Origin: a virus
Length of the DNA: 48,995 bases
Strand: one strand, 5' to 3'
IMG/VR virus record: IMGVR_UViG_3300017963_000356
Span: 1 to 48,995 of that record
Shown: positions 30,947-38,967 of the stretch, piece by piece
Position numbering within the stretch: the first letter of the stretch is position 1
Layout: the number at the start of each line of letters is the position of its first letter
Translations under genes and position numbers: made by a program
Notes under the pieces: model-generated
The model's input: only the letters and a program-made list of their open reading frames with translations
Databases searched by the model: none
What the model was told of the DNA's origin: nothing

Positions 30947-31627
30947 TTACCTTTCCAGATACTCCTTGAGTGCAGCACGAGACTTAGGACCCCAATCGGC
31001 ATCTAGTTTACCCAGATAGTAACCTTTAATTCTTAGTATAACTTGACAGTAAAGAGCCACGTTATGGCGTAGCTGATCTAGGTCTACTGACATACCTGGG
31101 CAGGTCTTCCTGAGCCGTTTAGACCCCTTGAACCAGAACCAGCCCGTTCCCTTGAGCTCTCTATGTCCATAGACTTCTGTAGGCTGTATTCCCAAGGCTA
31201 GACAGATATCTCCTATGCGACACTGTAGAGCTTTGATAGCTTTTTCTGTTGGAGCATGTTGATCTTGCCCCATAGAATTGCTGCAACGATATGAAAGAGC
31301 AATGCCAAGTGAACCTGCATTCCAGATCCCCACATGCCATGCAACCTCTTCAAACGGGAGAGTATGATACACAGTCCCATCTGGCATTACCATCTCATGA
31401 TATGTAATAGCTGGACAGCCTGTATCGGAGATATGATTAGGCTCAATATCGTACTCAGCCAACTCGATAGGCTCAACGTTCCAGTCCGTTGTGTGTACAA
31501 CGACACGCCTCAAGTCTGAAATGTTGCGGGTACTGTATACCTTTGTCGGATGACGAGGGAGACCCGCAGAAACGTCAATGGGCTTCACTTGTTTACAGTC
31601 CTCTAACATAAGGTCTGGATCACTCAT
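30947..31627 (-). CDS. N-acetylmuramoyl-L-alanine amidase (PGRP-type lysin)
   Basis: This 226-aa enzyme cuts the MurNAc-L-Ala bond. Zinc ligands are probably His45 (VVVHTTDWN), His155 (VYGHREL) and Cys176 (RKTCPGM), with catalytic Tyr76 (ITYHEMVMPDG) and Lys174, as in T7 lysozyme. A C-terminal half peptidoglycan-binding module (YYLGKLDADWGPKSRAALKE) follows. There is no signal peptide, so a holin would be required. ATG 31627 overlaps the preceding stop; the longer frame upstream is the shadow of the VSR-like gene. It is the likely endolysin. Confidence 0.88.
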   Translation of the reverse strand: MSDPDLMLEDCKQVKPIDVSAGLPRHPTKVYSTRNISDLRRVVVHTTDWNVEPIELAEYDIEPNHISDTGCPAITYHEMVMPDGTVYHTLPFEEVAWHVGIWNAGSLGIALSYRCSNSMGQDQHAPTEKAIKALQCRIGDICLALGIQPTEVYGHRELKGTGWFWFKGSKRLRKTCPGMSVDLDQLRHNVALYCQVILRIKGYYLGKLDADWGPKSRAALKEYLER

Positions 31628-32246
31628 CTTTGAGTTTCTCCTTGAAAGCTTTTTGCTCCAAGTACCTCTTCTTTCGAAGCTCGCGCGCAATCTCAAGTCG
31701 TTCCTGGTGCGCTTCAGATTCAAGGTACTGAATTCGAGCAGCTTTCTTTCGTTCTTTAAGCTCCTTTTTAAGCTTCTCCATGAGGTTCTTTTCATCGGTT
31801 TTCTCAAATCGATTACCAGTATACTGGCTTTGCTCGAGCTTGGCTAGCTCTATCTGATTCATAATGTACTGAATGTCTAGACTATTCAGCTTGTTATACG
31901 GAATCATCACATAGAGATATCCGGCCTCGAGTGCAGCCTCCTTCTTGGCCTTATCCCGAGCTTGTCCTTCCCTAAAGGCCAACTCAGCTTTCTCTACGTC
32001 CCCGTCCCATGCCACAGCACGAAAGTGCTGCTCGCCATGACATTCCACCACAATACCAAGCTTGGGAATCACCCAATCAAAGTGATGTCTACCGTCAGGG
32101 TAGTTCTCGTTTACTCTATTTACAGGATATTCCTGATATACCTCAAAGTCCCCAAAAACTGTGCTGTTTCTGAGAATTTCGCCGACTGCTTTGTGCAACT
32201 TAGAGGCACTCTGACGGTAGCCATACTTGAATCTATTAGTTTTCAT
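31620..32246 (-). CDS. VSR/DUF559-like PD-(D/E)XK nuclease with coiled-coil tail
   Basis: Residues 1-130 resemble very-short-patch-repair-like nucleases: YPDGRHHFDWVIPKLGIVVE, then CHGEQHFRAV, followed by an RDKAKKEAALEAGY helix and a YVMIPY strand. The Asp in FDWV and the Glu-Cys-His in VECHGEQ give the nuclease core. The C-terminal 70 residues are a charged coiled coil (KKLKERKKAARIQYLE). I start at ATG 32246 (TAATG overlap). Role: nicking or repair of DNA, unproven. Confidence 0.76.
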   Translation of the reverse strand: MKTNRFKYGYRQSASKLHKAVGEILRNSTVFGDFEVYQEYPVNRVNENYPDGRHHFDWVIPKLGIVVECHGEQHFRAVAWDGDVEKAELAFREGQARDKAKKEAALEAGYLYVMIPYNKLNSLDIQYIMNQIELAKLEQSQYTGNRFEKTDEKNLMEKLKKELKERKKAARIQYLESEAHQERLEIARELRKKRYLEQKAFKEKLKDE

Positions 32247-32989
32247 TAGATATCCCAATCTCTTGAAAATGGATTGTAGCCTGACAGCGTAGGCAACTCA
32301 GTATCCGGGTTCCATGGAACCACTTCATCTTGCCTAAACGTCGGTGCTACTACCGGTTCTCCTATAAGACGCAACTCTTGTGGAAGAGCAACTTCATTTG
32401 GGACTACAGGTCCAAACAAGAGACCAGAGGCAGTGGCAACCATTGATTGTTCTTCAACAATATCGCTTACACTGAGTCCATGGTCTGGATTCTGTACAAA
32501 GACTCCTGGATAAACTTCTACACCTGCGCGAATAAGACCACTCGCTGCTGCATCAGCAGGTGCAAAAACACGAGAGTACTCATCATAGCTAGGAGATGGG
32601 ATAGCCCCGAAATCCTCACGACGAGGGCGAGCACTAACCGATGCCTGTTCATTGTGTTGAAGTATCATCTCAGCAGTCTCAGGAGATACTACAATAGTAT
32701 CAGGAACAAGCTGCTGCTCGAGTATTTCCCTGTGGAGATCCTCGATCTGATGTACTAGCTCTCCAGCATTCTGAGGATAGTCTCTAAACGCCTCTCTGAG
32801 CACTTCTTCTGGGAAGACCCTTCCATTCGCATCAGGTTGATCACTAAATTCACCAAGAACCGTCGATACGTAGTTGTCATTTTCTTGTTCCTTTTGTAGC
32901 TCGTCGATCTCTCGTTGACGTGCTTGTGCTGGAGATTCTTCACCATTTACTTCGGCGAGAAGTTCATCCCACCTATGCCTGTTATCCAT
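32246..32989 (-). CDS. hypothetical acidic protein, 247 aa
   Basis: Residues 10-45 are charged and helical (AQARQREIDELQKEQEN). From about residue 95 the protein becomes strand- and Pro-rich (DTIVVSPETAEMI, EVYPGVFVQNPDHG, PVVAPTFRQDEVVPWNPD). No motif is found, and there is no membrane segment. It may be structural, but nothing proves it. It lies between two nuclease-like or zinc-ribbon genes. Confidence 0.6.
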   Translation of the reverse strand: MDNRHRWDELLAEVNGEESPAQARQREIDELQKEQENDNYVSTVLGEFSDQPDANGRVFPEEVLREAFRDYPQNAGELVHQIEDLHREILEQQLVPDTIVVSPETAEMILQHNEQASVSARPRREDFGAIPSPSYDEYSRVFAPADAAASGLIRAGVEVYPGVFVQNPDHGLSVSDIVEEQSMVATASGLLFGPVVPNEVALPQELRLIGEPVVAPTFRQDEVVPWNPDTELPTLSGYNPFSRDWDI

Positions 32990-33303
32990 GATGACCTCCC
33001 GGTCTCTACCAGCTGACCCATAATTCGTTCATGGTCTGTCAGGCGATTCTCTGCTGCAAATGCAGCTAAATCCTCAGCTAATGCATCATCCTCAATGAAC
33101 TTGCAGTTCGCGAAGACATCTGTCGTGTAGTCTACCGTAGTTAGTACTACTTCTTCGATATAAACCTTGCCTCTGTGCTCACCATTAACGCACAAGAGAA
33201 CAATAAACTCCCGAAGCCCAGAGCCAATGGTCCCTAGATGAACCATATGTTGGTTAGGCGGCGGGAGCTTAAAGATATCAGAGCTCTTGACTTTGAATGC
33301 CAT
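32947..33303 (-). CDS. SUKH-like small protein (tentative), 118 aa
   Basis: The core MVHLGTIGSGLREFIVLLCV, followed by NGEHRGKVYIEEVVLTT, has the layout of SUKH (SMI1/KNR4) proteins: a glycine-rich strand pair followed by G-VY-. A later NCKFIEDDALAEDLAAF could be the conserved C-terminal helix. SUKH proteins are immunity proteins of toxin systems and also occur in viruses. The match is only to this segment. Overlaps on both sides are 43 and 26 nt. Confidence 0.45.
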   Translation of the reverse strand: MAFKVKSSDIFKLPPPNQHMVHLGTIGSGLREFIVLLCVNGEHRGKVYIEEVVLTTVDYTTDVFANCKFIEDDALAEDLAAFAAENRLTDHERIMGQLVETGRSSWITGIGGMNFSPK

Positions 33304-33664
33304 CTTCTTCTAGCTGCTCTTCCTGTTTTTCTTCTTTCTCAGTAGTCCTGGCGTCAAACTTACCCTCGAGGGTATCCAGGAAGTGGTCATAGTCCTGAGC
33401 GGCCAGATCTCTCACAGTCCGTGAAACACGTGGCTCAACCAGATTTTGACAATGGATGCAGCGAAGTAGGATATATGGAACCGATCCAGGCTTAGCTGGC
33501 ACCGGCTGTCCAATCACTACCTGTCGCTGATTCTGGTACCTCGATACCGGAACCTGCTCAAACCACTGGCTCTGACACTGAGGACACTTGATACAATCTA
33601 GGTCTTTCTCTTCCTCTGCTTTCATTGCTAGCATCTGAGATCTCTCAAAATCGCTGTAACTCAT
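33278..33664 (-). CDS. zinc-ribbon protein, 128 aa
   Basis: Two CxxC knuckles, CPQC (about 27-30) and CIHC (about 69-72), separated by about 40 residues of strands and linker, form a zinc ribbon. An acidic Glu-rich tail follows (EKEEKQEEQLEED). The start overlaps the preceding small gene as ATGA. No further domain is seen. Confidence 0.6.
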   Translation of the reverse strand: MSYSDFERSQMLAMKAEEEKDLDCIKCPQCQSQWFEQVPVSRYQNQRQVVIGQPVPAKPGSVPYILLRCIHCQNLVEPRVSRTVRDLAAQDYDHFLDTLEGKFDARTTEKEEKQEEQLEEDGIQSQEL

Positions 33665-33828
33665 TCCTTGTCTCCTTCCTCCTTATCCTCTTCATGGCAC
33701 TTACAGTTACCACAACACGGCTTCTCTTCTGTCTTCTCTGCTGGCTTCTCTTCCATCTCTGGTTCGCTAGCGTCGTCTTTAAGGACACCAACAACTTTAC
33801 CACCTTCATCCTTGAATTTTAGACTCAT
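33661..33828 (-). CDS. 56-aa? small acidic protein with CCxxCxC motif (55 aa)
   Basis: A very strong AAGGAGGTGC ribosome binding site lies just upstream of ATG 33828, on the - strand. The 168-nt ORF encodes 55 residues: a strand (SLKFKDEGGKVVGVL), an acidic Lys/Glu/Pro middle, then CCGNCKCHEEDKEEGDKE, a metal-binding-type cluster. It ends in an ATGA overlap with the next gene. Function is unknown; it continues the zinc-ribbon theme of this arm. Confidence 0.7.
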   Translation of the reverse strand: MSLKFKDEGGKVVGVLKDDASEPEMEEKPAEKTEEKPCCGNCKCHEEDKEEGDKE

Positions 33829-34529
33829 AGTAAGCACCTCCTTAGGTACTTGCAGCTTCTACACTGCTCAGTTCTTGAGGGATACGAAAGTCCTGCCCGA
33901 ATGCCTCTGAGCACCTGTTTCACTACCGATTCTGTACGCTTGTGATCCTCTTCGTCCAGAGAAACTTCGATTATATTCAGGCCTCCTTGTGGGCCAACCG
34001 TAATGGTTCTTATATTGACCATTATCCCTTCTAATGCACAATATATTAACCATCCGAGACCTCGCACCTCGAGATCATTATACAATTCAAGTCTAGTTAT
34101 GCCTAGGTCCTTGAAAATAGTAAGAGTTACAGGATCAGTGCTATGAATGATAGGGGCGGTTCCAGCAACTATGTTATCTCCTACATTTTTGTAGAGATCC
34201 AGATCAGCATAACTCTCAAAGTTTTCTTCCATGTACGTGGAGTACCACTTTTGGACTGACGAAAGGATGTGAGTAGACAACGCTTTCGCAGCCCTGAAGT
34301 TCTCATCATTATCTATATCAACACCTGCAAATACATCGGCATCTACCCAGCCCACAACGGATCTCCAGCTAGTCCTATAACCCGTCTCGGTGGCTTGAAT
34401 GTAGCACTTCTTAATGACGGACTCTATCACCGCCCTACGACGAGGGATAAGGACTTGGTCCCCTTCCGAGAATCGAAAGAGGGCTGGGCAGTCTGAGAAT
34501 GCCTTAATGTCTTTCAGGTGGAGCTTCAC
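33825..34529 (-). CDS. Cas4-like Fe-S protein lacking nuclease residues
   Basis: The four cysteines have the Cas4/AddB layout: Cys14 near the N-terminus and Cys223, Cys226 and Cys232 (CRSCKYLRRC) at the very end, which should hold a 4Fe-4S cluster. The nuclease core appears degenerate. Where an active enzyme has G--D and then E-x-K, this one has VAGTAPIIHSTD and TIFKDLG, so catalysis is unlikely. It starts at GTG 34529 with an AAGGAA site. A structural or DNA-binding role is likely, compared with the intact paralogue-like gene at 38968. Confidence 0.66.
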   Translation of the reverse strand: MKLHLKDIKAFSDCPALFRFSEGDQVLIPRRRAVIESVIKKCYIQATETGYRTSWRSVVGWVDADVFAGVDIDNDENFRAAKALSTHILSSVQKWYSTYMEENFESYADLDLYKNVGDNIVAGTAPIIHSTDPVTLTIFKDLGITRLELYNDLEVRGLGWLIYCALEGIMVNIRTITVGPQGGLNIIEVSLDEEDHKRTESVVKQVLRGIRAGLSYPSRTEQCRSCKYLRRCLL

Positions 34530-35046
34530 AAAGTTCCTTTACTTTCAGCTCGACGAAGTTAATACGATCATCCTGAATCAATTCAGAAATCAATTCACGA
34601 AGGGCTCTCTGCTCCTTAGAAAGCCGAGCATTTTTGCCCGTCTTAACGTCAACAAAATCTATTCGCCCATCCATTCCCGAACAGGAATCTGTAGGCAGTT
34701 TGATGCAAAGAAAGTCCACAATATTACCAAGCGGGATAACTCTGTCGTATTGTGCCTGAAGCCTAAGGTAGCCAATGAGCTCGCCAAGTGCGCCTTTTTG
34801 TGTGTTAGTTGAGTTCTGAATACTTTGCAGTACTTTATTAGGTAGCTCTCTCACGGCCTTGTGAACAGGCTCGAGGTCAATATGTACCACAGGAGCGGGA
34901 ATCTCTGGGATCTCCGGTGGAGGTAGCTCGAGAGACTGAAGCTGTTGAATAAGCTTGGTCTTCTGGAGACCTGTCCGGTAACCATAGATGCCGACAGCAC
35001 CAGCTAGGATACCTGCAATCACGCTTAGTAAAATAACTTCAATCAT
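34504..35046 (-). CDS. membrane-anchored Holliday-junction-resolvase-related nuclease
   Basis: Residues 2-22 form a transmembrane helix (IEVILLSVIAGILAGAVGIY). After a Pro-rich linker, residues 82-170 resemble the COG4741 group of predicted secreted or anchored nucleases related to archaeal Holliday resolvases: GALGELIGYL (Glu89), GNIVDFLCI (Asp111), DFVDVKTGKNARLS (Asp133 and Lys135), and INFVELK. The active residues look intact. A membrane-bound nuclease could attack incoming DNA, or act at the replication or packaging site. The orientation of the catalytic domain relative to the membrane is not known. Confidence 0.76.
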   Translation of the reverse strand: MIEVILLSVIAGILAGAVGIYGYRTGLQKTKLIQQLQSLELPPPEIPEIPAPVVHIDLEPVHKAVRELPNKVLQSIQNSTNTQKGALGELIGYLRLQAQYDRVIPLGNIVDFLCIKLPTDSCSGMDGRIDFVDVKTGKNARLSKEQRALRELISELIQDDRINFVELKVKELCEAPPERH

Positions 35047-36050
35047 TAGAGCATAGAGCTAATTAGGAGGCCAACATAGCCACCTTCTGGGAACATCCAG
35101 CCTACGTGCGGAGCAATCCAAATATCGCTCAGCACTGGCAAAGGATCTCCAACGTTGTACAGAACGGGAGTAAAGCCAAGAGCCGGTCTCTCCATGAGAT
35201 CAAAAGATATGCGTCCAAATCTCCAGGTTAGATCGTTCTGTGTCTTTCCCCAACCCATGAACGATAATCCTAGAGATGCCCCTGGCTTAAATTCTGCTTC
35301 AGGTAGGAGTACCGTACCGATACCTCCTACGTCTAGTTTAGGGTTGAACCAATGAAATTTGCTCTTTCTTTGGTCGTCCACAATGACTTCAAATTTGGTG
35401 AGAGCTACCTCATTTCCCTCACCTTTTGGTGTCAACTCGTGAATCTTTATGAAGTGGTTGATCGCTCCCGTTGGCGAGATGGTCTCAACGAGACGTGCCC
35501 GCAAACGGAAGGTCAAATTATAGGTGAATAGGAAGGGTAGTTCTCTCCTTCTATTCGGGATAGGAGTGAAAGTACACGTTGCAGTAAGTCGATGATCTTT
35601 GTAAGAAGCGGCCATCTTTTCGACTGCTGCGAGGCTTTTATCAGTAATAGCCTCGTAATACATGCCACGAGTGAACTCAATATTGTCGCACTCAACTGCC
35701 AAAGGATTACCTGGATAGTACTCAACACGCACCTTCCCTTTCTGTTTCTTGAGGACCTTATATTTGGCCTCTAGTTCTGCGTACCGCGTGACCTGTAGTC
35801 CAAGGTTACTGATACTGTCTTGTAGTGACTCCTCGAGAAGCACTACACGATCATTCGCTTTCCCGATAAGAGTGAGAGCTTGCCCCTTTTCGAGGTTAGC
35901 TCGTTGTAGCTGTGTGTTCAGTGTCCTAGTAGCATTCTTAAGCTTGTAGTTGGTAATCCCAACCCGAACAAGGAGCCCAAGAGATAGCACGAGAGACGCA
36001 ATAAGTGCAGCCACGATTAGGTTGAATTTCATACGTTCCACCTGCTCCAT
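35046..36050 (-). CDS. membrane-anchored coiled-coil protein with beta-rich C-terminus, 334 aa
   Basis: I start at ATG 36050; the longer frame to TTG 36080 lacks a clear signal. A transmembrane helix (FNLIVAALIASLVLSLGLLV) lies near the N-terminus, followed by a coiled coil of about 70 residues (LNTQLQRANLEKGQALTLIG and on), then about 220 residues of beta-strand character, ending GWMFPEGGYVGLLISSML. The end of the protein resembles outer-membrane beta strands in alternation of aromatic and small residues. An envelope-spanning or spanin-like role is possible; I do not recognise a family. Confidence 0.62.
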   Translation of the reverse strand: MEQVERMKFNLIVAALIASLVLSLGLLVRVGITNYKLKNATRTLNTQLQRANLEKGQALTLIGKANDRVVLLEESLQDSISNLGLQVTRYAELEAKYKVLKKQKGKVRVEYYPGNPLAVECDNIEFTRGMYYEAITDKSLAAVEKMAASYKDHRLTATCTFTPIPNRRRELPFLFTYNLTFRLRARLVETISPTGAINHFIKIHELTPKGEGNEVALTKFEVIVDDQRKSKFHWFNPKLDVGGIGTVLLPEAEFKPGASLGLSFMGWGKTQNDLTWRFGRISFDLMERPALGFTPVLYNVGDPLPVLSDIWIAPHVGWMFPEGGYVGLLISSML

Positions 36051-36208
36051 GAGCCATGTCTTTTGTGTTTGGGCTGCCAATTAGGGATCTTTTTCATCTT
36101 ACTTGGCAGAGCCCCACACTTTTCGCATGGCTCGTTATTCTTCTCTGCCATTTTATGCCAAACCTCTTGTTCGTGTAAACAGACTTGGCACTGATATTTG
36201 TAAATCAT
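36029..36208 (-). CDS. FmdB-like zinc-ribbon protein, 59 aa
   Basis: The sequence opens MIYKYQCQVCLHEQEVW, followed by a second CEKCG knuckle. This is the layout of FmdB-type putative regulatory ribbons: M---Y-C--C, then a second CPxCG. The C-terminus is basic and Trp/His-rich. GGAGGATT lies 4 nt upstream of ATG 36208. It overlaps both the 36153-36335 gene and the 5' end of the membrane-anchored gene by about 22-56 nt. Partner and role unknown. Confidence 0.6.
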   Translation of the reverse strand: MIYKYQCQVCLHEQEVWHKMAEKNNEPCEKCGALPSKMKKIPNWQPKHKRHGSWSRWNV

Positions 36209-36335
36209 TGGAATCCTCCAGGTAATTGTCGATGAAAAACTCTATACAGCCTTCAACCTCCTCGGCGGTGAGACCAAGCTCTCGAAGCTCGCGCTTCTCC
36301 TGCTCAATCTCTAGTACCGCCAGAAGGTTCTGCAT
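36153..36335 (-). CDS. small helical protein, 60 aa
   Basis: ATG 36335 lies just after the primase-helicase stop. The N-terminal 40 residues are a helix pair (QNLLAVLEIEQEKRELRELG, then LTAEEVEGCIEFFIDNYLED). The tail is read in a frame that overlaps the FmdB-like gene. No family is recognised. The longer frame upstream is the antisense-of-coding shadow inside the primase gene, not part of this gene. Confidence 0.5.
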   Translation of the reverse strand: MQNLLAVLEIEQEKRELRELGLTAEEVEGCIEFFIDNYLEDSNDLQISVPSLFTRTRGLA

Positions 36336-36336
36336 C

Positions 36337-38943
36337 TTAGTAGCGGGAGTCCTGCTTGTCTCGATGGCCATATTCGCCTTCGAACTCAGCCCTCCAAGCC
36401 TTAGGAGGCTCGACCCCATATTGATCCTTGAAGCACCACCAAGCGCGTCCAAGTTTATGCCCTTTCTCGCCACACTCACGGGCGACAATCTCTCGGTAAG
36501 AGGCATGTAGATCCTCTAATTGATCCTGCATCTGAGCCTGCATCTTCGTAGAATCAGTTCCGATGAAATCAGAACTTGCAGGCCAGAAGCTGAAGTACAG
36601 CTTATTCTTGAAGGCAGTGATCTTGTTCTTTCCAACATCTCCTTCAATGACTGGAAGCTTCTTGAGCTCCCCGTCCTGGTTGTCTACATGGAACAGACCA
36701 GCTTGATCCCCCATCTCATGCATTTCGTTATAGATATGCATTACGAAGTTGGCATCGTACTCGATCTGACCAGTTTCACCGATATCTGCGTTAGTACCTC
36801 GCTTACCCTGCTCAACCTTCTTGTACTCTACGGTTGCAAAGATACAAATATGCCAGCGGGTAGCCAGATCCTTCATTACCTGAGACATCTGCTTGAAACG
36901 CACACGCTCATCACCACGGCCCAGGGCCTTAAAGTCCTGAAGCTTGTGGAAGTTATCCAATACATAGACGATGTTCCTATCTGGGTAACGCTCCTTGTAG
37001 TAACGAATAACCTGATTGGCATACGCAATAGAGGCTCCATCATTAGCGTCTTTGATAATGATACGACCCTTACGAATGAGCTCCCGAACTACGGAATAAC
37101 CAGCTTCACGTCGGTCAAACATAGACTGACGTTCAGCTTCATCAGCGATGCTAGTCGCGTGATAGTTAGGATCCATGACCTGATTGAGATTCAGCTTCTT
37201 CGAGCCCTCTGCAATACAGATAAACTTTGGAAGAATCTGCTCAGTCGTGTCATCGATCGTGTGATAGATAACCAAAGCATCGTTCTCGTCATGACGTGCA
37301 ATCTCATATGTGAGCTTACACATCAGAGAGGTCTTGCCACAGTTGGCCTTACCGGCAAAACAGAACCAGACATCCTTCTTCCACTCACCACAGAGAGCAT
37401 CTTGCATCTCTTGCAGATCAGGTCCAAGAATGTAACCAGAGAATGAACCATCTTTGGCTTCTTCATAGTTCTTCTGACGATCTAGGCGAGCCATAGTCGC
37501 CTCTTCAGAGAAGGAATCCTCATCATACTTGCGGTTCAGGTCAAAGAGCTCAGTCTGAGCCTGCTGAATCGCAAACTCGAGGTTGTCAGGATCCTTCTTA
37601 ATAGTTAGAGACATCGCATCGATGATTGACTGACGCTCTCTAGACTTCTCTGCATCGCGCTGGTTCTGAAGTCTGTTCAATTCAGCTTGAATTGCCTTCA
37701 AAGAGACACCAGTAGCTCTGGCAAGTACACGACACTGCTTTTCCTGCTCGATATAAGAGGTCTCATTCACGATAAGTGGAATCATTGCCTTGGCAACAGT
37801 ATCGCCTTCTTCGTCGTCGGAAAACTGAGCAAGTCTCCACTCAAAGGCAGACCACTTCTTGAGCCTCTTGAACTTATTCGCACCATGGGCACGAATAAAC
37901 TCATCAGGATCCATCTGATCAGGAATCATCACGACCTCTACTGAGAGATCTTTATGTCCTGCAAGAACAGTATCCAGAAGCTTTGCAGTTCTCTCCTGGC
38001 CAGCCTGATCACCATCCAGACAAAGGATAATGCCATAGAATCCATGAGACTTTAGAAGCTGCACCTGTTCCTCTGTGAGAGCTGTACCACCACAAGCTGT
38101 TGCGTTATTAATTCCATTCTCAATAGCAGTTGCAACATCTGAGTACCCCTCGAACACGTACACAGACTTTGTACGCTTGGTCCGAGTTTTAAGAACTCTG
38201 TCCAGACCGAACAAACGCTCAGACTTACGATAGATGTTACACTTTACACCAGTGTGCTTCTGGTTAACGTACTTGCTCCCATTCTGTTTGTCTCCATTGA
38301 ACTTCAGGTTCCTAGAGGCAAATCCAACAGGACGTCCACGCTCATCTCTGATAGAGAAGATAAGACAGTCCTCACCAAAAATCTCACGACGAGAAAGGTC
38401 AACATCATCTAGAAAACTAGCAGCAAAGCCACGAGCCTTGAGGTGATTCCTAAATGCAGCATAATCTGGAACACAACCGATACCCAGCTCTTCACAGGTT
38501 TTCTTAGACCAGCTACGTTCCTTGACAGCCTTGTTGAATTGCTTGCTCTTTACACCGTGAGTAATGAACTCAGCTGCCGTACGATATGCACGATAGGTGT
38601 CGAGCTCATACACCTGTTCCTCAGTTAGGGGAGTCCCATCTACAGGGATACCATACTTCTCAGCTAGAGGTATGAGTGTCTCAGTGATATACTCCTGCCC
38701 TACGAGAGGCTTGCCTTCGAGAAAGTGAGCAGCTGTAAAGATATTTCCTGCGACACCACAGCCAAAGCAGTGGAAGATCTCACCGTTCCCATCACCAGAA
38801 ATGGTTGAAGACGGTGTCTTGTCGTTATGTTGAGGATCGATACAACGGAAATGATTATCCGTATCGATACCATGCTCTTGGAGATACTTCGGGAGATATG
38901 CGCGAAGTTGTTCGACAACCTCATCGTAATTCTTGATGTTCAC
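36337..38943 (-). CDS. primase-helicase fusion (DnaG/DnaB-like, T7 gp4-type)
   Basis: This 868-aa protein combines a primase and a replicative helicase. The CHC2-type zinc finger has Cys34, His39, Cys59 and Cys62 (FRCIDPQHN, FHCFGCG). The TOPRIM domain carries FEGYSDV (Glu265) and LCLDGDQAGQER (310-315). The helicase has Walker A GKANCGKTS (531-539), Walker B IVYVLDNFHKLQ and a downstream TVEYKK motif. It should unwind and prime the fork, as T7 gp4 does. The start is GTG 38943 with AGGAGA about 8 nt upstream. It follows the Cas4-like nuclease and precedes the nuclease-rich stretch. Confidence 0.92.
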   Translation of the reverse strand: MNIKNYDEVVEQLRAYLPKYLQEHGIDTDNHFRCIDPQHNDKTPSSTISGDGNGEIFHCFGCGVAGNIFTAAHFLEGKPLVGQEYITETLIPLAEKYGIPVDGTPLTEEQVYELDTYRAYRTAAEFITHGVKSKQFNKAVKERSWSKKTCEELGIGCVPDYAAFRNHLKARGFAASFLDDVDLSRREIFGEDCLIFSIRDERGRPVGFASRNLKFNGDKQNGSKYVNQKHTGVKCNIYRKSERLFGLDRVLKTRTKRTKSVYVFEGYSDVATAIENGINNATACGGTALTEEQVQLLKSHGFYGIILCLDGDQAGQERTAKLLDTVLAGHKDLSVEVVMIPDQMDPDEFIRAHGANKFKRLKKWSAFEWRLAQFSDDEEGDTVAKAMIPLIVNETSYIEQEKQCRVLARATGVSLKAIQAELNRLQNQRDAEKSRERQSIIDAMSLTIKKDPDNLEFAIQQAQTELFDLNRKYDEDSFSEEATMARLDRQKNYEEAKDGSFSGYILGPDLQEMQDALCGEWKKDVWFCFAGKANCGKTSLMCKLTYEIARHDENDALVIYHTIDDTTEQILPKFICIAEGSKKLNLNQVMDPNYHATSIADEAERQSMFDRREAGYSVVRELIRKGRIIIKDANDGASIAYANQVIRYYKERYPDRNIVYVLDNFHKLQDFKALGRGDERVRFKQMSQVMKDLATRWHICIFATVEYKKVEQGKRGTNADIGETGQIEYDANFVMHIYNEMHEMGDQAGLFHVDNQDGELKKLPVIEGDVGKNKITAFKNKLYFSFWPASSDFIGTDSTKMQAQMQDQLEDLHASYREIVARECGEKGHKLGRAWWCFKDQYGVEPPKAWRAEFEGEYGHRDKQDSRY

Positions 38944-38967
38944 TGATGTCTCCTGTTAGTTACGGGG

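Noticed and set aside
31628-31807. 60-residue N-terminal extension of the amidase, Arg/Lys-rich
   Set aside because: It lies in the coding region of the VSR-like gene, and ATG 31627 is adjacent to that gene's stop. The extension looks like out-of-frame coiled-coil coding.
36520-37446. 308-aa open frame on the + strand
   Set aside because: It lies wholly antisense to the primase-helicase, whose zinc, TOPRIM and Walker motifs are intact. It has no ribosome binding site and no recognisable motif.
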